A stretch of 64,000 nucleotides of DNA from Neoconidiobolus thromboides FSU 785 (Eukaryota > Entomophthoromycota > Entomophthoromycetes > Entomophthorales > Neoconidiobolaceae), in NCBI GenBank assembly GCA_025603075.1, contig MU626362.1, forward strand, positions 1-64,000, in the 5' to 3' direction. Numbering within the stretch: position 1 is the first letter of the stretch; each line of letters begins with the position of its first letter. The notes beneath the pieces are model-generated. The model had not been told where the DNA came from. It saw only the letters and a list, made by a program, of their open reading frames with translations, and made no database searches. The position numbers were made by a program, and so were the translations under genes. Of this stretch, positions 48,386 to 58,346 are shown piece after piece.

Positions 48386-49438
48386 TATAGTAGTTTGCTA
48401 TTAAACAAAAATAGTTAGTAAAAAAATTAACGAAAGGAACTAAGAAATACCTAATTTACAACAAAAAATTTTAGTTTTCAATTTTAAAAAAAGAAATAAA
48501 GGTCATGGAAAGAAAAGAAGCTTTTTAAATAATAGTTGTTTTCTAAAGCTTCTTTTTAAGTACTTAATTAGGAAGCCCCCGAAATCAAGTCCAATTAGAT
48601 TGGGGATTGTTGCCTTTAGATAGCCTATCATTGGGTTTTTAAAATGTTTGAAGTTAGCACACTTACTTGAAACAAAAGGATTGTTCTATTGGAATAAATC
48701 GAAGGAAGAATTTGTTCAAAATAAGCGACATAGCCAATTATAAGTCTTAGTTGATTTCATACATTTACAATTAAGATTTTATTTAATTTGGAAATATTCT
48801 AGAAGCTTTCATAAATCTACTTAGTTTTATTATTAAGCATTAAAGCGGATAGGTTGGTCATCTAGTAGGATTAAGAGTATGGTGCAATCTGTTCGAAGGG
48901 AAAAGAGGTTTCAAGGTTTATTATCTTAATTAATTAGTGGCTGACATCTTTTAAATAAAGGAAATTGAAAATTAATTTTACAATTGAAATTTATTACATC
49001 GTTTAACATATAATCTAATATTATGAAACTATATTTTTAATTATTAAAAGATATTTTTACTTCTATCTGTATAGAAAACTAAAACAAATCAACTATGATT
49101 GATTGATTTATTTGTAAATTTAAATGATATTATTAAGAAAAATTGATTTTATCTTTTAAAATCAGGGGTTGTATTTATTATAACAAACTATTTATTTGAA
49201 ATAAACATGTTAACTCAAAAACTTATGATTCAACAAAATGCTTATAAATTAATTTTAGTTATCGAATTCTACAAGGAGTAAATAAAGTATGTACAGATTA
49301 ATTAAAATTGTTTATATATGAAGTTAAGCAAATCTTCTTTACATAAAATTCATATACTGTTCATACAAAGTAAGTATTTATGATAATATAAGTTAAAAGA
49401 CTAATACTTTAAAATAATGGATTTTAAATGGTAGTTTA
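48386..49438. other. AT-rich spacer left of the TGA-reading block
   Basis: No gene was recognised with either the standard code or TGA read as Trp, though I checked this by eye only. Confidence 0.4.
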
Positions 49439-50364
49439 TTAAACCAAGAAGAATATCAAAAAACGTATTAATTTTATCATTTTTAATTTATTCAAAGAGA
49501 ACTTCATTAACAAAAAGCTTGATAGAGTTAAGATATTTTCTAAAACCTGTACATTATTTTTGGAATCATCACTAAAGACAAGATATTTGAAATCAGAGAA
49601 ACTATAACCAATATTCTGTATTAATTTACCATATGGGGATGTATTTAGAGTATAAAAATGCTTCATTTGAACCCTCTGTAGTAACAAAAGGTTAGTGTTT
49701 TTAACTAGTAAACTAGCAGTTACTTTTTTAGTACTTGAAACATTAGCTACAGATACTCAGGTTTCATTTACTTCATCTTTATCAGAATAGAATATTCAAG
49801 GACAACCCCATCTTTACTATAAAAGGCTGAATCTTTAGCATCGTTGATAGCAGAAGTATCAGCCTTTTGAAGATTTATTATAGCTTTGAGTGTAATTGAG
49901 CCATTATAAGGAGGTAAAATGCTGTCTGTAGTATCAGCTAGTAAAGTTTCACAGTTATTTATGGCTAGCCCAGATGCCTGGTTTTTAGATCATTGACTAA
50001 AATCATAATAAACTTCCGTATTTTGATAAGTACGGCTAAATGTATCTTCGCCAATATAAATCTTGTATGTAAAATCACCAAAATAAATGGATTTTCGATT
50101 TATAATAGTTGCCACTCGTTTATAGCCTCCAGGTTCTCTAGCTCAAATTTTTAATATTTCTATAAAGCCATCAATAATCTTAATGTAACTATCATCAAAA
50201 AGTTTAGTATTGTAAAAGGATATATATGTTACTCTGTCATTTGAATCATAAAGAAAACTATTTGCTGAAGAACTATAATTCGATTGAAATCATCTAAATA
50301 ATTTCTGTGTTTGTAAATCAGCGATTAATGGAGTGAAAAGTAAAGTTGATGAGATTGATCCCAT
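49439..50364 (-). pseudogene. Protein remnant readable only with TGA = Trp (mollicute-like code)
   Basis: From ATG 50364 the minus strand runs 198 codons without TAA or TAG, in DNA where those would be expected every dozen or so codons. TGA occurs in frame three times, each where Trp fits: FR-W-FQSNYSS (50292-50290), LKI-W-AREPGG (50145-50143) and FSQ-W-SKNQ (49992-49990). No TGG is used. A tandem AGAAT duplication (+ strand 49784-49793) then shifts the frame. Removing one copy continues the protein as EYSDKDEVNE-W-VS, with a fourth TGA (49759-49757), and the frame stays open to a TAA at 49439 (the last 83 codons look less protein-like). The product looks soluble and beta-rich, with no domain I can name. 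The nuclear genes around use TGG, so this block looks foreign: mollicute or mollicute-phage DNA is the best guess, mitochondrial DNA a weaker one. Confidence 0.6.
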
Positions 50365-50438
50365 AAGTTATTTAAATTGATAAAAACTTATTTTAATGAC
50401 TTCGTTGTCTCCTTATGACTTTCTCTACTATTATTAGT

Positions 50439-50660
50439 TTAATATCTAAATCTAACATTATAAGTCATAGCTTGTATAAAGGATAATGAACAATGAACAA
50501 TAATAGAACAAATTGGTAAATTGACTTTTAAGATGTCTTTCAGCATTCCCATTAAGCTTACAAGGATAGGAATTAATAAACTAAAAAAGAGTATAACAAT
50601 AAAATGCTTTCATTCAGCATATAAAAAAATAACAGATATAACAAATTTAAATGGAACAAG
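50439..50660 (-). pseudogene. Small hydrophobic frame with TGA = Trp, upstream of the previous one
   Basis: Seventy-three codons between TAG (50663-50661) and TAA (50441-50439), with one in-frame TGA (50612-50610) in FLYAE-W-KHFIVIL. The translated peptide has two membrane-like segments (VILFFSLLIPILVSLMGML and ICSIIVHCSLSFIQA). There is no ATG at its beginning, so the start is lost or non-standard. It lies 75 bp upstream of the larger TGA-reading frame on the same strand, as in a small bacterial or phage gene string. An AAGGAG sequence lies between the two but not at normal spacing from the ATG. Confidence 0.4.
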
Positions 50661-51114
50661 CTAAGTTAAAAGAACTATCAAAAAGTAATAATAAATACTG
50701 TTTACGTTGTTGTTACGAATCGAATCGAGTAGTGTTTACTACTATTTTAAAATTAGCATTAATCATATCAATACAAACTACTAGATATATTTATAATATT
50801 ATTATGATTGAAGTCACCCTATATCAGCTAAAACAACATGATTCTTTACATATTAAAGTGCTATAAGTTATGAATAGTTTATGTAGTTCCGATTTTATTA
50901 GTTATTTACAAATTGTACATTACATTATTCAAAATTACTTATAATAGCATAAAGATAGATAATATAGTATATAGAACAAGTATTCATATAAATACAAGTA
51001 TATTTAATAGATACTTACTTTCTACTTTTGGTAGATACCAATTCTTTACCATATATTAAACAAAATAACTCAAAAATAAAAGATGTTTTTATTATTTTAC
51101 TAAAATTATTCTAC

Positions 51115-51220
51115 ATATGGGGATGTATTTTTGTATTTAAGAATTTTACTAACAATTTTTCCACACAAGTAGCGCTTAAAAGATGAAAAAAGTAATGAAG
51201 CTAAAAAAACATCCCCATAT
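51115..51220 (-). repeat. Short inverted-repeat element, copy 21
   Basis: ATATGGGGATGTATTTTTGT opens it, CAAGTAGCGCTTAAAAGATG is inside, and AACATCCCCATAT closes it. Both termini are perfect. Confidence 0.92.
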
Positions 51221-51349
51221 GTATTAAATTTACTTGTATTGTAAATGGCTCGTCTCTGGCTTTTGAAAAATTGTTTTATTATACTTTGTTTTCATCTTCA
51301 CTTTTGTTTAATGTTTTAGAAAAAGTCTAAAAATCTCAGATAAAATACT

Positions 51350-51456
51350 ATATGGGGATGTGTTTTTGTATTTAAGAATTTTACTAGCAATTTTTCCACT
51401 CAAATAGCGCTTAAAAGGTGGAAAAAGTAATGAAGCCAAAAAAGACATCCCCATAT
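51350..51456 (-). repeat. Short inverted-repeat element, copy 22
   Basis: ATATGGGGATGTGTTTTTGT opens it, CAAATAGCGCTTAAAAGGTG is inside, and GACATCCCCATAT closes it. Same orientation as copy 21, 130 bp away. Confidence 0.92.
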
Positions 51457-53169
51457 TTTTTCAAAAAGTAAATAATTATGAATAAAATGTAATATAAAAA
51501 TATACAAATACTTAAAAGTATTAATGTTTAATTAATATTGTCATTAAAAAGGCTGGGCCAGTTAGTATTAGTTTTTAGTATTTAATATATTTATATCAGT
51601 AAAAGTTAGATTAGGCTAATAATCTTAAGTTGGTTATTATTGTCTAATATGATGCTTTATCTATTAATTATTTTGTTTATTGATCTTTATATTGATAAAA
51701 TGATATTAGAATTAAACAAAACAAGTTCCTAATGATGTCTAAATGCATCACTATAATTTATAAAGTGACTCCTTTACTAATCATAAGAGTAATATTATAT
51801 ATTATATTATATTATATTAATATTGCTTAATAGATGTGTTGTAATCTTGTATAGTATGTTTATTTATTTAACCTATCAAAGTAGTAATAACTTTAAAGTA
51901 TCTTCAAAAGTTACCTGATTGCTTTAAAAACCTTTCAAACACTTTTCTATAGAATGTTCTTGGCTTTTAATATTTAAAAATATTAAATGTGATATATTTG
52001 TTTTACTAGTGTTAATTTACAAACTTATACATGATTTCCTTGATAAATAACTTATAAAATGTTGGCAATAATCATTGTAGATATTAAGGCTTTTAGAATA
52101 CATTCGATAGATTAAATTTTAATGATTTAATCAAAAAGTTCAATTTTATGATGTAAAAGTTGTCATTAATTATAAGAGGCTATACAAATAAAAAGTTAAA
52201 ATATAAACTGAAATCTATATTTTTACATTAAAAATCAGTGAAAACAAGAAAAGTGTATAGAAATATGTAATTTTTGGAATATACTTTAAAGGATATATCG
52301 TCAAAATTTCAAGTTCAAAATATCATCTAAGAACGTTCTAAAATTATTTGGTGTGGAAAATGGTTTGGTCTTAATGTCAAACCTTATGTTTTAATGACTT
52401 TTGCAATTATCATGCTATAAATATTCTTGCAGGTTTCAACTTGTTTTCATTAAATTAGTTTGCGCAGTAATTAACGTCAAAATGAAGTATTTTTTCGTAA
52501 TTCTTTTTAACTTTCATTTAATTTTTAATGGAATATATTATTAGTTCTTATTGATTTTATTAAATAAATTAATATCTACTACCTGACTCTTAAAGTTATT
52601 TATATTTGATAAGTGGTTGTAAACTGAAATCATTGAAATGGGAAAAAGTTATTCAAGTTCTTACAGACAAATAAATTTAAACTAACAACCAATTAAAGCT
52701 GATCTGTTTTAAGCTTTTCCAGATGCCAACAATAAGTTTTTGTTTAAACACTCACAAATGCTAATATAATAAATTCACATGCCCAAAGATAAGAACTTTC
52801 AAATTTTCAGATGAAATTATAGGCTGTAGATAAGAGCTTGATGATTATATTTTTGAGGGGACCAACTTTTAAAAAGTTAGTGACATTTTTGGCTATAAGA
52901 GGCTATGAAATCATACCCCCAAGCCAATAATAAAATGGAATATAATGTGAGACAAAAAAGGAATGCCATTTGACTATTATTGGCTTATAAGCAAAAAGAG
53001 TATACTCATGAATAGATCAAAATGAAGTATAAAAGCCAAGCAATATATCAAATCTATTCTTTTTATTTCTAAATTTCAACTTGTAAATAAAAATTTTAAG
53101 CTACATACAATTTAAAAGTCATAATAAGTTAATTGAATTCATTTATTTAAAAACTTTACTATCCACAAC

Positions 53170-54555
53170 ATGTCGTTAACTGCAGGTTTTAAAAACTTTG
53201 ATTCTGATAACAAAGATAAAAAAATATCCATCCCACCTTCCAAATCTTATTATCGAGCTATGGCAAACCTAGGGAAAAGCTTTAGTAATAGTATTGATAA
53301 TCCACCATGCTTAATTTCTGAATTAGAAAAGAAAAGCCAGCCAAATAAAGTCTCTTTTGGAATTGATTCTTTGAATGATAATCTCAATTCATTAACCTTA
53401 AATGATTCTCCAATAGAATATATATCTCCTGAATTATCTTTTTCGCCAACAGAATCTGTTATATCAGCCGGAGAACCATCTCACCCAAATGATATTGAAT
53501 CACCAACCATTCATAATATTGCTTCACCACCCCCTCGTCCAATAAGAAGAGCTAAAACTACTGTATCACCATTTCCTCAACCTAAAGCTTTAAAAAAGAC
53601 AAACAGTTATAAACCCATTACCTCTTCTTCCTATAATTCCTTACCAACTTCAGATGCAGTTTCTTTCCTTTCTTCTTTTGCTGATAGGACTGCAGAAGAA
53701 ATATCAGCTGTTTCTCCTGATGAAGAAGGTGAAGAAGTTGGAAAATATGTCATGGGGAAGATGATCGCAAAAGGAGCTTTCTCAACTGTACGTGAAGCTT
53801 ATACAATGAGTGATGTCGACCATCAATTTGAGATGTTTGCTTGTAAGGTAGTTAAAAAATGTTCAACTCAAAAATGTGAGGAAAAAGTAATTGAAGCAGA
53901 AAACGAAGTCATGTTATGGAAACAATTAGATCACCCCCACATTCTTAAGTTTACTGATATTATTGATACGAGTTATGCCCTCTTTATCTTTATGGAATTA
54001 TGTCCTAATGGGACATTATTAGATTATGTAACTTCCAAAGGAAAATTGGAAGAAGATGAAGCAAGAATTTTCTTTAACCAATTATTACAGGCAGTAAGAT
54101 ATCTTCATCAAGATGCTCATATCATCCATCGTGATTTAAAGCTTGAAAATATTGTACTTACATCTACTAATCACGTCAAACTCACTGATTTTGGATTGAG
54201 CGTATTTAAAAAAGCACAGGACCAAGGTTTAAAAAGTCCTGGGCAAGGATGTGCAGGTTCCATCAACTATTGTGCACCAGAACTTTTAAGAAATACTTGT
54301 CGAGTAAACGATTACTGTTCAGATATATGGTCATTAGGAGTTATACTTTATACGCTTGTAGTTGGTAAATTTCCATTTTCAGATGGATTTGAGCCCAGAT
54401 TAATTATGAAAATATGTAATGGCAAATTTGATTTACCAGATGCTTTATCGCCTCCTCTTAAGGAGTTGATTTCTTCTATGCTTTCAATTGATAGTATTAA
54501 TCGTCCAAATATTAATGAAGTTATTGGTAGCACATGGTGTCAAGAATCTTCATAA
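53170..54555 (+). CDS. Serine/threonine protein kinase, CAMK-like
   Basis: A single exon of 461 residues. Residues 1-185 are Ser/Pro-rich and probably disordered, with many SP sites (SPPPRPIRR, TTVSPFPQP). The kinase domain (193-458) has loop IAKGAFSTVREA, catalytic Lys226 (FACKVVKK), HRD 320-322 (IIHRDLKLENIVL), DFG 340-342 and APE 369-371 (GSINYCAPELL). YCSDIWSLGVILYTLVVGKF is of the CAMK/Snf1-related type. An insert KAQDQGLKSPGQGC lies in the activation loop. No C-terminal regulatory domain follows, as the frame ends with the domain. I cannot assign an orthologue; fungal CAMKL kinases regulating stress or transport are candidates. The absence of introns contrasts with the other kinases here. 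Confidence 0.9.
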   Translation: MSLTAGFKNFDSDNKDKKISIPPSKSYYRAMANLGKSFSNSIDNPPCLISELEKKSQPNKVSFGIDSLNDNLNSLTLNDSPIEYISPELSFSPTESVISAGEPSHPNDIESPTIHNIASPPPRPIRRAKTTVSPFPQPKALKKTNSYKPITSSSYNSLPTSDAVSFLSSFADRTAEEISAVSPDEEGEEVGKYVMGKMIAKGAFSTVREAYTMSDVDHQFEMFACKVVKKCSTQKCEEKVIEAENEVMLWKQLDHPHILKFTDIIDTSYALFIFMELCPNGTLLDYVTSKGKLEEDEARIFFNQLLQAVRYLHQDAHIIHRDLKLENIVLTSTNHVKLTDFGLSVFKKAQDQGLKSPGQGCAGSINYCAPELLRNTCRVNDYCSDIWSLGVILYTLVVGKFPFSDGFEPRLIMKICNGKFDLPDALSPPLKELISSMLSIDSINRPNINEVIGSTWCQESS

Positions 54556-56041
54556 GTCATCAATGTTCTTGTTTCAATACCAAAGTCAACTGATTGTAGT
54601 ATTATATTGTTATCTTAATCTCTAGAATATCTATATCATGAGAAATTATCATGTTTTTTGATATTATATTATTTATTTTTACCTTGAAAATATTGCTCAA
54701 ATTTACGCTTTTAAATAAATAATTGTTTTTTGTTAATAAAATCAGCCCATGTTTGAAATAAATCTGTATTTAAATTTTCTTATTTTAGTAAATTTTGAAG
54801 TCTTTTTATTTTAAAAATTCATTAGAGTGATTTATATTTAATTTTAATTGATCCATCCTTAACTTAGCCTAATTTATAAATTGCAAAGTAATTTTTATTT
54901 ATAGTAATGAAAGGACATAATAAAGCAGCTTATCTTTTTAACCCTGTTTTATTCCAATTATTTTGAATATTGGGGTAAATTTTATTATGAGTAGTTTTGA
55001 AGATTAAACAAATGTTATTTAGAATAACTTTGCAAGAGATGGGCAAATATCATCGCAAGTAACATTTAACTAAGCGAGTAAATGGTGAATCAAAATTGTC
55101 AATTTCGAAATCTAATAGAATTTAAACTAATAATTGCTAACAATTTTCATTATGTGAGTGTTTTCAGTTTCATTATTTTTTCTATTTTTAAGCACTACTA
55201 AGTGGAAACAATGTTAATAAATTTCTTGAACAAAAACATTATTCTCATATTTTATTAATATTAGTATTGTTATTGTTTTTTGCCAATATAATAAAAACAC
55301 AATGTTCCAAATGCTATCGATTATAAAAAACATACAAAATCTTGACTAAACTATTATCCTTTTGTTATGAGTAGCCATTTGTAAGATAGCTATATTTCTA
55401 ACTACCATCTATGAGAAAATCATATCTTTGAAGACTTCAAATTCATAAAATAATTATGTTTTCAACAAATATAAGTTTAATGTTTAATTATTAAACATAA
55501 ATCAATATCAACATTATAAGCTATCATCTATATACAGTATAATAATTATAATACAAAATATAATTAAAACATAAGTTTAATTAGTGACAATCAAAAATCA
55601 TATATTCATTAAATTTTATTTTAAACTTAACCAGCTTTAAAGCATATGTTTTACAGAAAAATTCTCTATAAAAAAGATCGTTTATATTAATTCTATTTAC
55701 ATTCGTAAGAAACATTGCTGCTATGACTTCTATTTTTTTTGCTCTAGTTGATTTATCAAAAACATTATCGTACCTAACCTCAAAACTATAACTAAATTCC
55801 GCTTTTATCTACTTTTCTCATTTTCATACAAATTAGGTTTAGTTTGTATTGTTTCATTTGTATATTTTCATATTGACAATTATTTTCCTCGTAAACATCT
55901 TTTATAAAAAATAAACTTACTTTCATTAAACCAAATATTTTACATAAATAATAGCTAGTTTCATCATTTTTAATAATTTATATTTACTAGAAGCCCATAT
56001 TAACCTCGAATTATTAAAAAACATTTATTGGTTTTTTTAAA
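54556..56041. other. Intergenic with one decayed repeat element
   Basis: AT-rich; holds element copy 23 and nothing else recognised. The right end contains the eL43 3' untranslated region. Confidence 0.5.
55150..55250 (+). repeat. Short inverted-repeat element, copy 23 (decayed)
   Basis: TATGTGAGTGTTTTCAGTTT opens it, AAGCACTACTAAGTGGAAAC is inside, and ATTATTCTCATAT closes it. Confidence 0.7.
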
Positions 56042-56530
56042 TTAAGACTCAATCAATTCACGAAGACGACGAGTGGCACTGCGAACAGTGGCAGCAGCAG
56101 TAGTTCTATAAATTCAATTATAAATTCAAAAATCTTGATAAAAAAAACTTACGAAACAGTCCAAGCACCACCAGCTAAAACTTTCTTACATCCACGGCAT
56201 TCCCAGATACCGACAGCACGACGCTTGACGCTATCCTTACCACAGAAAGTGCAGGTATATTTGGCGTGTTGGGTGATTTCCATCTTTTTGATTTGTTTAC
56301 GTAAAGAAGCACCATAACGGGTACCGTATTTACCGACAACTCCTACTTTCTTAGTACGTTTGGCCTTTGACAATAGATTAACATTTTGTTTTTAAATTAT
56401 GGAACATCTTTTTATATTTTTAGAAAACTAAATGAAGACGATTGTGTCCTCAACTTTTTTTGATTTATCGTTTTTTGTCTTATTTTTATCTTCTAATTTT
56501 GAGTATTTGAATGGATGTATGTATTACCAT
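56042..56530 (-). CDS. RPL43: Large-subunit ribosomal protein eL43 (L37A)
   Basis: Exons 56530-56528 (ATG only), 56364-56153 and 56105-56042 give 279 nt and 92 residues, the length of yeast eL43. The protein reads [20 protein letters not shown], has the C2C2 zinc ribbon (CTFCGK and CRGC), and ends [19 protein letters not shown]. The first exon is inferred: no ATG is in frame in the main exon, and an ATG directly followed by a GTAATA donor lies 164 bp upstream. Yeast RPL43 genes likewise have an intron right at the start codon. The 163-nt first intron is long for this genome. A TTG start giving an N-terminal MSKAK is the alternative. Confidence 0.88.
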
Positions 56531-57347
56531 TTGATTTTATGGTGCTGGGTAGTTCGTTAACAAGGTATTGAAACGAAGAGAGAGGAGGTCTTAAGCCAAC
56601 TTTGGCTTACTCATTAGTTATTAACTTTATTGGTTAATTTCATTTACTTTTTTGAAAATCGGGTTTTCTAACCCATCCAAAAAGTACAGTATAATTTAAA
56701 ATTAAATATTTGTATTTCAATAAAACCTTATAATTATATAATATTATAATTTAATGGTATATTTCTTTTTTGCTTTAAAGTGTTTTTATTTTGATATACA
56801 TTATTACAACTGTTCAAAGCTTAACAATATAAAATATATATACTATTAATAAATCTATTTGAAGGTAAATGATTACTGTTTATAAATAAATTCATGTACA
56901 AAACATGGGGGTGTTTTTTTTGGTTTGATCATTTTTCTATTTTTTAAGTACAATTTGAGAGGAAAAATTATTAGTAAAATTATTAAATTCACAGTATGTC
57001 CACATATAGTAACATATTGTGAGTTTAGTATCATAACAGATATTCATAAATCACTAATTTATTAGTCCTAAATATATATTGGTATAAAAACAAGAAAAAT
57101 ATTATATTTTATAAAAAAGAATCCTAAACAGTAGTCTATAATGTTGTTCAAATTGTTTCAGAGTTATAAACTATCTTGACTTTGAGATAATCGATATTAT
57201 TAATAAAGTTACATTTGAATGATAGATATTTAATATTAAAACAATTGAAATGTACTTATAAAATATACTTACAAAGCATGCGTTTATTAATAAAGATAAA
57301 GATAAAGATAAAGATAAAATAAAATAGCATTCTAAAAGTTTACAAAA
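56531..57347. other. Spacer between eL43 and alternative oxidase with one repeat element
   Basis: Holds element copy 24 and a (GATAAA)n tract at about 57293-57322 close to the 3' end of the oxidase gene. Confidence 0.5.
56903..57007 (+). repeat. Short inverted-repeat element, copy 24
   Basis: ACATGGGGGTGTTTTTTTTG opens it, AAGTACAATTTGAGAGGAAA is inside, and TATGTCCACATAT closes it. Confidence 0.8.
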
Positions 57348-58346
57348 TTACCACACCTTGGCGGCATCTTGAGAAGGATTAGCTAATGACGAATCCTTTT
57401 CCTCAATATTTTGCTCCAATCCTTCTCTTAGATCTTCCTTCTTAAGAATGAGTCGATCTGCAAAGTGGTGGTTGGTATCCCTATGTAAAGCCTCATCAGC
57501 TCTTACAGCTAATACTACATCTCTCAATCTAGCATTTGGTTTCAAATGCCAATAGTCAATGGCAATTACTGGAGCTGGAGAATTTTCAATGTGACCATTG
57601 TCAATCTCTTTTAAAAAAGAAGTGTAGGAAATAACCGCTTCTTCTTCAAGATAGCCCACAACACGATGGGCAGTTTTTGGTGACATTAAATACAAAAGGA
57701 AGAAAGCATTATAAAACACCCCTTGTACTGTAGTGACTAAAACTCTTTCAAATAAATTAGGTTGGGACACCTTCATCCATGTCATTAAATGCATACGTTC
57801 GTTTTCAGCTTCATGTAACAAATGACTAATCCAACCACCATCATGTTTTAAGCCTCTTAAAGACCTCAAGTGTCTTAATGTAGCTGCTACCATACCCGGT
57901 ACAGCAGCCACGGTTTCTAGCATCACAGCTCGATGTACATATTTTTTACGGAAAAAGAGATCAGTAGGTAAACGTAATACTTTGACAGTGTTGAAAGCTA
58001 TTATGTCCCCAAAAGTCTTAGGCTGACGATGGGAAGTGAGGTTGATATCCATTTTCTCTAACTCTTCCGAGGACATGGAGCGTAAGAATTCATTTCTAAT
58101 AGGGGCTGGGTGGACTGGGTGTTTTAATTCCCTGGGCATAGTGCCTTGAATATCTATCTTTTCGGCATTTTCGTTGGAACTCAGAGAAAAGAAAGTAAAG
58201 TTACGCTTACCAGTAACATTATGAGAAATATGTGCTGGTAAGAAAGTTAAAGCTCTATAGGTACCTGGGTTCTGGAAAAGGGTGGTACCAGTTTTAAGTA
58301 TACTAGTATATAGTATAGGATGAGATAAAATTTTAGTTGTTGACAT
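57348..58346 (-). CDS. AOX: Mitochondrial alternative oxidase
   Basis: A single exon of 332 residues. The first ~50 residues form a presequence rich in Thr, Leu and basic residues. The diiron ligands are all visible: Glu144 ([10 protein letters not shown]), Glu183 and His186 ([10 protein letters not shown]), the LEEEA motif at 233-237, and Glu285 with His288 ([14 protein letters not shown]). Two hydrophobic helices (TLRHLRSL region and [13 protein letters not shown]) bind the inner membrane monotopically. The enzyme oxidises ubiquinol directly with oxygen, bypassing complexes III and IV, so respiration continues under cyanide or nitric oxide. There is no long N-terminal regulatory Cys domain as in plants, which is normal for fungi. 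Confidence 0.96.
   Translation of the reverse strand: MSTTKILSHPILYTSILKTGTTLFQNPGTYRALTFLPAHISHNVTGKRNFTFFSLSSNENAEKIDIQGTMPRELKHPVHPAPIRNEFLRSMSSEELEKMDINLTSHRQPKTFGDIIAFNTVKVLRLPTDLFFRKKYVHRAVMLETVAAVPGMVAATLRHLRSLRGLKHDGGWISHLLHEAENERMHLMTWMKVSQPNLFERVLVTTVQGVFYNAFFLLYLMSPKTAHRVVGYLEEEAVISYTSFLKEIDNGHIENSPAPVIAIDYWHLKPNARLRDVVLAVRADEALHRDTNHHFADRLILKKEDLREGLEQNIEEKDSSLANPSQDAAKVW

Larger units (their letters stand above)
50661..53169. other. 2.5-kb spacer with two repeat elements
   Basis: Holds element copies 21 and 22 and a TAATA-type tract near 51792-51820. The 71-codon + frame at 50651 overlaps the TGA-reading block and is not called. Confidence 0.5.

Noticed and set aside
49631-49646. 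ATATGGGGATGTATTT inside the TGA-reading block as a repeat element
   Set aside because: Only one terminus of about 16 bp is present and the body does not follow. It may be chance or a tiny fragment.
49439-50660. Mitochondrial insertion (NUMT) as origin of the TGA-reading block
   Set aside because: Not excluded, but the peptides match no mitochondrial protein I know and lack homing-endonuclease motifs, so a mollicute or phage source is preferred.
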